From the NCBI GenBank assembly GCA_963520375.1, contig CAUQQF010000002.1, positions 89,087-153,086 on the forward strand: a stretch of 64,000 nucleotides of DNA. The letters are read 5' to 3'. Positions 61,092 through 64,000 of the stretch are shown piece after piece (within the stretch, counting starts at the first letter, position 1; each line of letters begins with the position of its first letter). Source of the stretch: JABCPE02 sp963520375. Lineage in GTDB: Bacteria; Bacteroidota; Bacteroidia; Flavobacteriales; Weeksellaceae. The notes beneath the pieces were generated by a model, which saw nothing but the letters and a program-made list of their open reading frames with translations, ran no database searches and was not told where the DNA came from. Both the position numbers and the translations under genes were made by a program.

Positions 61092-63170
61092 ATGAAACTG
61101 AAACCATTCGTTTATTTAGGAATAATATACATCATCATCTCTTTTCTATTAAGATGCGTTTTTATCTTTCATCCGATAACCACTACGGAATTTGGTATTT
61201 TGGATGTCGTTAAAATGTTTTCTTTGGGATTGCTTTCGGATATTTTTGTCTTCATTATAGCAAGTGCCATATTGTATATCTATCTGCTTTTCTTGTCAAA
61301 TCAAAAGTATGAAAGACCATGGGGACAGATTATTTTATCCATATTCGTAGGATTGTTCTTGTATATATACTTGGTTCCCAATAATATAGCGAGACAATAC
61401 GGAGGTGTAGTTCCAGAGATTGTTTTATCATTTTTAGGATTAAAAACATTTCTTTTTGGGATGATGCTTTTCTTTCCGAAAAGGAGGGTTCAGTTTAGAA
61501 ATGTATTGTATTTCATCACGATTTTTCTTTATGTTTTAGTCATTGTTTTCAATGCAGTGAGCGAATATTTCTTCTACAATGAATTTGGGGTGAGGTATAA
61601 TTTTATCGCGGTAGATTATCTTATTTATACCAATGAAGTTATTGGGAATATTCTAGAAAGTTATCCTGTACTTCCTTTGTTTTCAGGAGTTTTCATCGTT
61701 TCGCTGGCGCTTACGATTTGGGTTTATCTCAAGACAAGAAAAGAGCTTTTGGATTTGCCAAATATCTTTATCAAAGGGCTTTCGCTTGTGGCTTATGGAA
61801 TTTTGGCGGCTGCGAGTGTATTTGCTTTATCTAAAATAAAATTAAACTCTTCGAACATATTCCAAAACGAAATTTCCGCAAATGGACTGGTCAAATTTTA
61901 TGATGCGTTCAATAATAAAGTTTTGGATTTTGATGTCTTTTATCCTACGATGAACACACAAAAGGCGCTAAATGAAGAACTTAGCCGACTGCATACGGAC
62001 AGGCTGCCAAGGATGATAAAATCTGACAACGCAGAAATCACGAAAAATGTGGTGCTTATTTCCGTTGAAAGTCTTTCTGCGGAATTCATGGCGATGTATG
62101 GGAACAAGGATAATATCACGCCGTTTTTGGATAGTTTATCACAGCACAGCCTTGTTTTTACTAATTTGTATGCCACGGGGAATAGAACGGTTCGTGGTTT
62201 GGAGGCGCTTACGCTTTGTATTCCGCCGACAGCTGGGGAAAGTATCGTAAAAAGAAAAGATAACAAAAATAAATTCACTACGGGAAGTGTCTTTAAATCA
62301 AAAGGTTATAATGTTAAGTATCTTTATGGTGGATACAGCTATTTTGATAATATGAAAGACTTCTTCGGTGGAAATGGTTATGAAATCGTAGATAGGGATA
62401 ATTTCAAACCAGAAGAAATTGTTTTTGCGAATATTTGGGGAGTGAGTGATGAGGATATGGCAAGAAAAGCCATAGAAACGATGAATGAAGATGCCAAGAA
62501 AGGCAAACCGTTTTTCCATCATTGGATGACAGTGAGTAACCACCGCCCATTTACCTATCCAGAAGGCAGGATAGATATCCCAGGGACAGCCAAATCCCGA
62601 GATGGAGGCGTGAAATACACAGACTATTCCATCAAAAAATTCTTCCAAATGGCAGAAAAACAGCCGTGGTATAAGAATACTGTCTTTGTAATCGTTTCAG
62701 ACCACTGTGCATCGAGTGCTGGTAAAACAGAGCTTCCTATGGATAAGTATAGAATTCCAGGGATGATTTTCTCGCCAGAGTTCGTCAAGCCACAGAAGTT
62801 CAATACACTCATGTCACAGATAGATGTGATGCCTACGCTTTTCGGATTGCTGAATTTCACTTATCAAAGTAAATTCATAGGACAGGATGTGTTTTCAGAA
62901 AACTATGTTCCGAGGGCTTACATCGCGACTTATCAGGATTTAGGATATGTGAAAGATGATAAACTGACCATCATTTCACCAATTAAAAACATTAAACAAT
63001 ATCAGCTGAAAGAGACGCCAAACAAAGAGCAAAAGTCAGGAATAAATATTTTCTATGAAGAACATCTGCTAAAAGACAAAGAAGTAGATAAAAATATAAC
63101 CAATCAAACAATATCAACATACCAAGCAACTTCTTATTGGTTGAAAATGAATCAGTTGAATGTTAAATAG
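61092..63170 (+). CDS. LtaS-like phosphoglycerol transferase family protein 2
   Basis: 692 residues. Five predicted N-terminal membrane helices (to about 215) precede the periplasmic sulfatase-like domain: NVVLISVESLSAEFMAMYG (Glu ligand), NRTVRGLEAL with nucleophile T366, WGVSDEDMARKAI and VIVSDHCASSAGK (D-H pair). The Thr nucleophile matches LtaS and MdoB enzymes, unlike the Ser in the paralogue at 47140. It probably modifies an envelope glycan or lipid with a glycerophosphate-type group (inference). Its start lies 10 nt after ribH, and the end precedes small unknown genes. Confidence 0.87.
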   Translation: MKLKPFVYLGIIYIIISFLLRCVFIFHPITTTEFGILDVVKMFSLGLLSDIFVFIIASAILYIYLLFLSNQKYERPWGQIILSIFVGLFLYIYLVPNNIARQYGGVVPEIVLSFLGLKTFLFGMMLFFPKRRVQFRNVLYFITIFLYVLVIVFNAVSEYFFYNEFGVRYNFIAVDYLIYTNEVIGNILESYPVLPLFSGVFIVSLALTIWVYLKTRKELLDLPNIFIKGLSLVAYGILAAASVFALSKIKLNSSNIFQNEISANGLVKFYDAFNNKVLDFDVFYPTMNTQKALNEELSRLHTDRLPRMIKSDNAEITKNVVLISVESLSAEFMAMYGNKDNITPFLDSLSQHSLVFTNLYATGNRTVRGLEALTLCIPPTAGESIVKRKDNKNKFTTGSVFKSKGYNVKYLYGGYSYFDNMKDFFGGNGYEIVDRDNFKPEEIVFANIWGVSDEDMARKAIETMNEDAKKGKPFFHHWMTVSNHRPFTYPEGRIDIPGTAKSRDGGVKYTDYSIKKFFQMAEKQPWYKNTVFVIVSDHCASSAGKTELPMDKYRIPGMIFSPEFVKPQKFNTLMSQIDVMPTLFGLLNFTYQSKFIGQDVFSENYVPRAYIATYQDLGYVKDDKLTIISPIKNIKQYQLKETPNKEQKSGINIFYEEHLLKDKEVDKNITNQTISTYQATSYWLKMNQLNVK

Positions 63171-63194
63171 GTTTTTAACACACAGATTTACAAC

Positions 63195-63311
63195 ATGATA
63201 AAAAAGCTCGGAATACTCTTTACTATTGGAGTTATCATTTTAGGAATTGTGGTATACGCGGATCATAAAATAGAAAGATCTTGGATTAACGGGAGTTTGG
63301 AGTCAATATGA
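63195..63311 (+). CDS. 38-residue membrane peptide, unknown
   Basis: Frame 63195-63311 encodes a short basic N-terminus, one hydrophobic segment (LGILFTIGVIILGIVVYA) and a polar tail ending NGSLESI. It overlaps the next gene by ATGA, which suggests translational coupling and supports the small ORF being real, but there is no homologue I can name. It may be a type I membrane anchor or a toxin-like peptide. Low confidence without conservation data. Confidence 0.45.
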   Translation: MIKKLGILFTIGVIILGIVVYADHKIERSWINGSLESI

Positions 63312-63598
63312 GTAATATGAATATTGATGAAAAATACAGAAAAGAAGAATGGGCGCCAAATGGAGATGGGGAGAAAACAATAATCTTGACATATGAACAG
63401 TTAGACAATAGTTTTACTAAATTGAATAAACTTCCAATTAAAGAGGGTTTGCCTCCCAATGGAATACCAAAACAATTTCTAAATACTACTAATGGATATT
63501 ATAAATATGTTGTAGATGAGAATGATGACTGGAATTTTGGAATACTAATAGTAGACACTACCCGAAAAGAGATATGCATATATAATCAGATTTTTTAA
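63308..63598 (+). CDS. Small hypothetical protein
   Basis: 96 residues, no signal peptide, with Asn/Asp/Glu-rich composition and an acidic-aromatic middle (GYYKYVVDENDDWNFGILIVDTT). The ATGA overlap with the upstream 38-residue gene suggests one translational unit. No domain recognised. AT-rich and different in composition from ribH and the LtaS-like gene. Confidence 0.55.
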   Translation: MSNMNIDEKYRKEEWAPNGDGEKTIILTYEQLDNSFTKLNKLPIKEGLPPNGIPKQFLNTTNGYYKYVVDENDDWNFGILIVDTTRKEICIYNQIF

Positions 63599-63638
63599 AT
63601 AAGGGTAATTGTTAAAATTCTAAAAACAAATTTACATC

Positions 63639-64000
63639 ATGGTGAAAATAATTATTACTTTGTTATTATGTACTATATTATATTCTTGTTCTGCGCCTTA
63701 TTATAAATTATTAGAAGGGAAAAAAGTTTTAAAGAATAAATATAAAATACTTTGACCCAAACATATATAAATCCATTGATATAAATTATTTTTATATAGT
63801 AGAATCGGGGTATTTAGTTGATAATAAATATAAAAAAAACGAGATGTAGATGTAGCTAAGTATGTGCTACAATTTTATGAAAATGGGAGGGTAAGATTTT
63901 TATATTATATGAATGCAGATCCAGAAATTACAGGAAGAAGAGGAGTTATATATAAGAAAAATAATAAAATAAAAATAGATACTGACTTTGCAAATCAAGG
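63639..64000 (+). pseudogene. Frameshifted small lipoprotein gene, running off the window
   Basis: Starts ATG 63639 with signal peptide and lipobox LYSC (C17). The frame ends at a TGA at 63753, but continues in the next frame as YFDPNIYKSIDINYFYIVESG to 63840, and then returns to the first frame (RDVDVAKYVLQFYENGRVRF...) up to the window edge. The breaks lie in A-runs at 63744-63747 (one A too many) and 63832-63839 (one too few). The product resembles small FYENGRxRFxY-type flavobacterial lipoproteins. Either a decayed gene or homopolymer sequencing errors. Function unknown. Confidence 0.6.

Noticed and set aside
61083..61104. TTTCATGAAA palindrome near the start of the second LtaS-like gene as a third parS
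   Set aside because: Only a 10-bp core; outer bases and spacing do not match the 16-bp parS.
1..64000. CRISPR arrays, tRNA genes, integrases, transposases or toxin-antitoxin modules
   Set aside because: Scanned for repeats with spacers, tRNA-like sequences and hallmark proteins; none found.

Overview
The window is chromosomal DNA of a low-GC member of the Bacteroidota. It is most likely a flavobacterium of the Weeksellaceae (Chryseobacterium / Bergeyella / Riemerella neighbourhood). The grounds are a fused MurF-alanine racemase, a SprE/PorW-type lipoprotein of the type IX secretion system, Rho with a long charged insertion, flavobacterial DUF4271/DUF4293/DUF4296 proteins, many lipoproteins, and repeated TAnnTTTG promoter elements instead of TATAAT. 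I saw no rRNA, tRNA, CRISPR array, prophage or insertion sequence.

Layout. 0-10 kb (+): thymidine kinase (cut by the window edge), MurF-Alr, patatin/surface-antigen protein, YbeY, MnmG, a methyltransferase, MgtC-like protein and a YwqG-like protein. Two parS-like palindromes bracket mnmG. 10-13.2 kb (-): phosphoglycerate kinase, an AT-rich 0.5-kb non-coding gap with a cluster of DnaA-box-like 9-mers, a lipoprotein and Mn-type superoxide dismutase. 13.2-17.4 kb (+): an AT-rich accessory lipoprotein pair, a small lipoprotein and a secreted tannase-like esterase. 17.4-26.4 kb: rho (-), then DUF4293, an ABC exporter, DsbD, RpiB and RNase R (+). 26.4-28.4 kb (-): a tandem lipoprotein duplication with near-identical 5' halves and diverged 3' halves. 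28.4-31.1 kb (+): LysE-type exporter, LD-carboxypeptidase, YraN, TsaB. 31.2-35.6 kb (-): SprE/PorW, Maf, KdsC-like phosphatase, DUF2520 protein. 35.6-36.8 kb (+): two unknown genes. 36.8-40.1 kb: Smr protein and YfcE phosphoesterase (-), TruA and GH3-family protein (+). 40.3-45.6 kb (-): ECF sigma factor, outer-membrane protein, PanB, Crp/Fnr regulator, Tgt, DUF4296 lipoprotein, polyprenol-phosphate mannosyltransferase-like enzyme. 45.6-49.8 kb (+): DUF4271, HemD, LtaS-like phosphotransferase, and a Rossmann protein whose frame lacks an ATG/GTG/TTG start before its nucleotide-binding motif. 49.8-51.1 kb (-): brnQ broken by two frameshifts. 51.3-57.4 kb (+): oligopeptidase B, WG-repeat lipoprotein, a small conserved protein and a two-component system. 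57.5-64 kb: SPOR protein (-), then lipoprotein, Apt, a membrane-anchored TPR-like protein, RibH, a second LtaS-like enzyme and small unknown genes ending in a frameshifted lipoprotein remnant.

Most genes are housekeeping: wall precursors, tRNA/rRNA modification, cofactors, envelope maintenance. The most interesting signals are the chromosome-maintenance signature (parS-like pair plus DnaA-box cluster), the tandem lipoprotein cassette with constant and variable halves, the doubly frameshifted transporter with an 8-bp tandem duplication, and several housekeeping enzymes (Tgt, Tdk, YbeY) lacking textbook zinc ligands. I did not find a convincing multi-gene novel defence or biosynthetic system.
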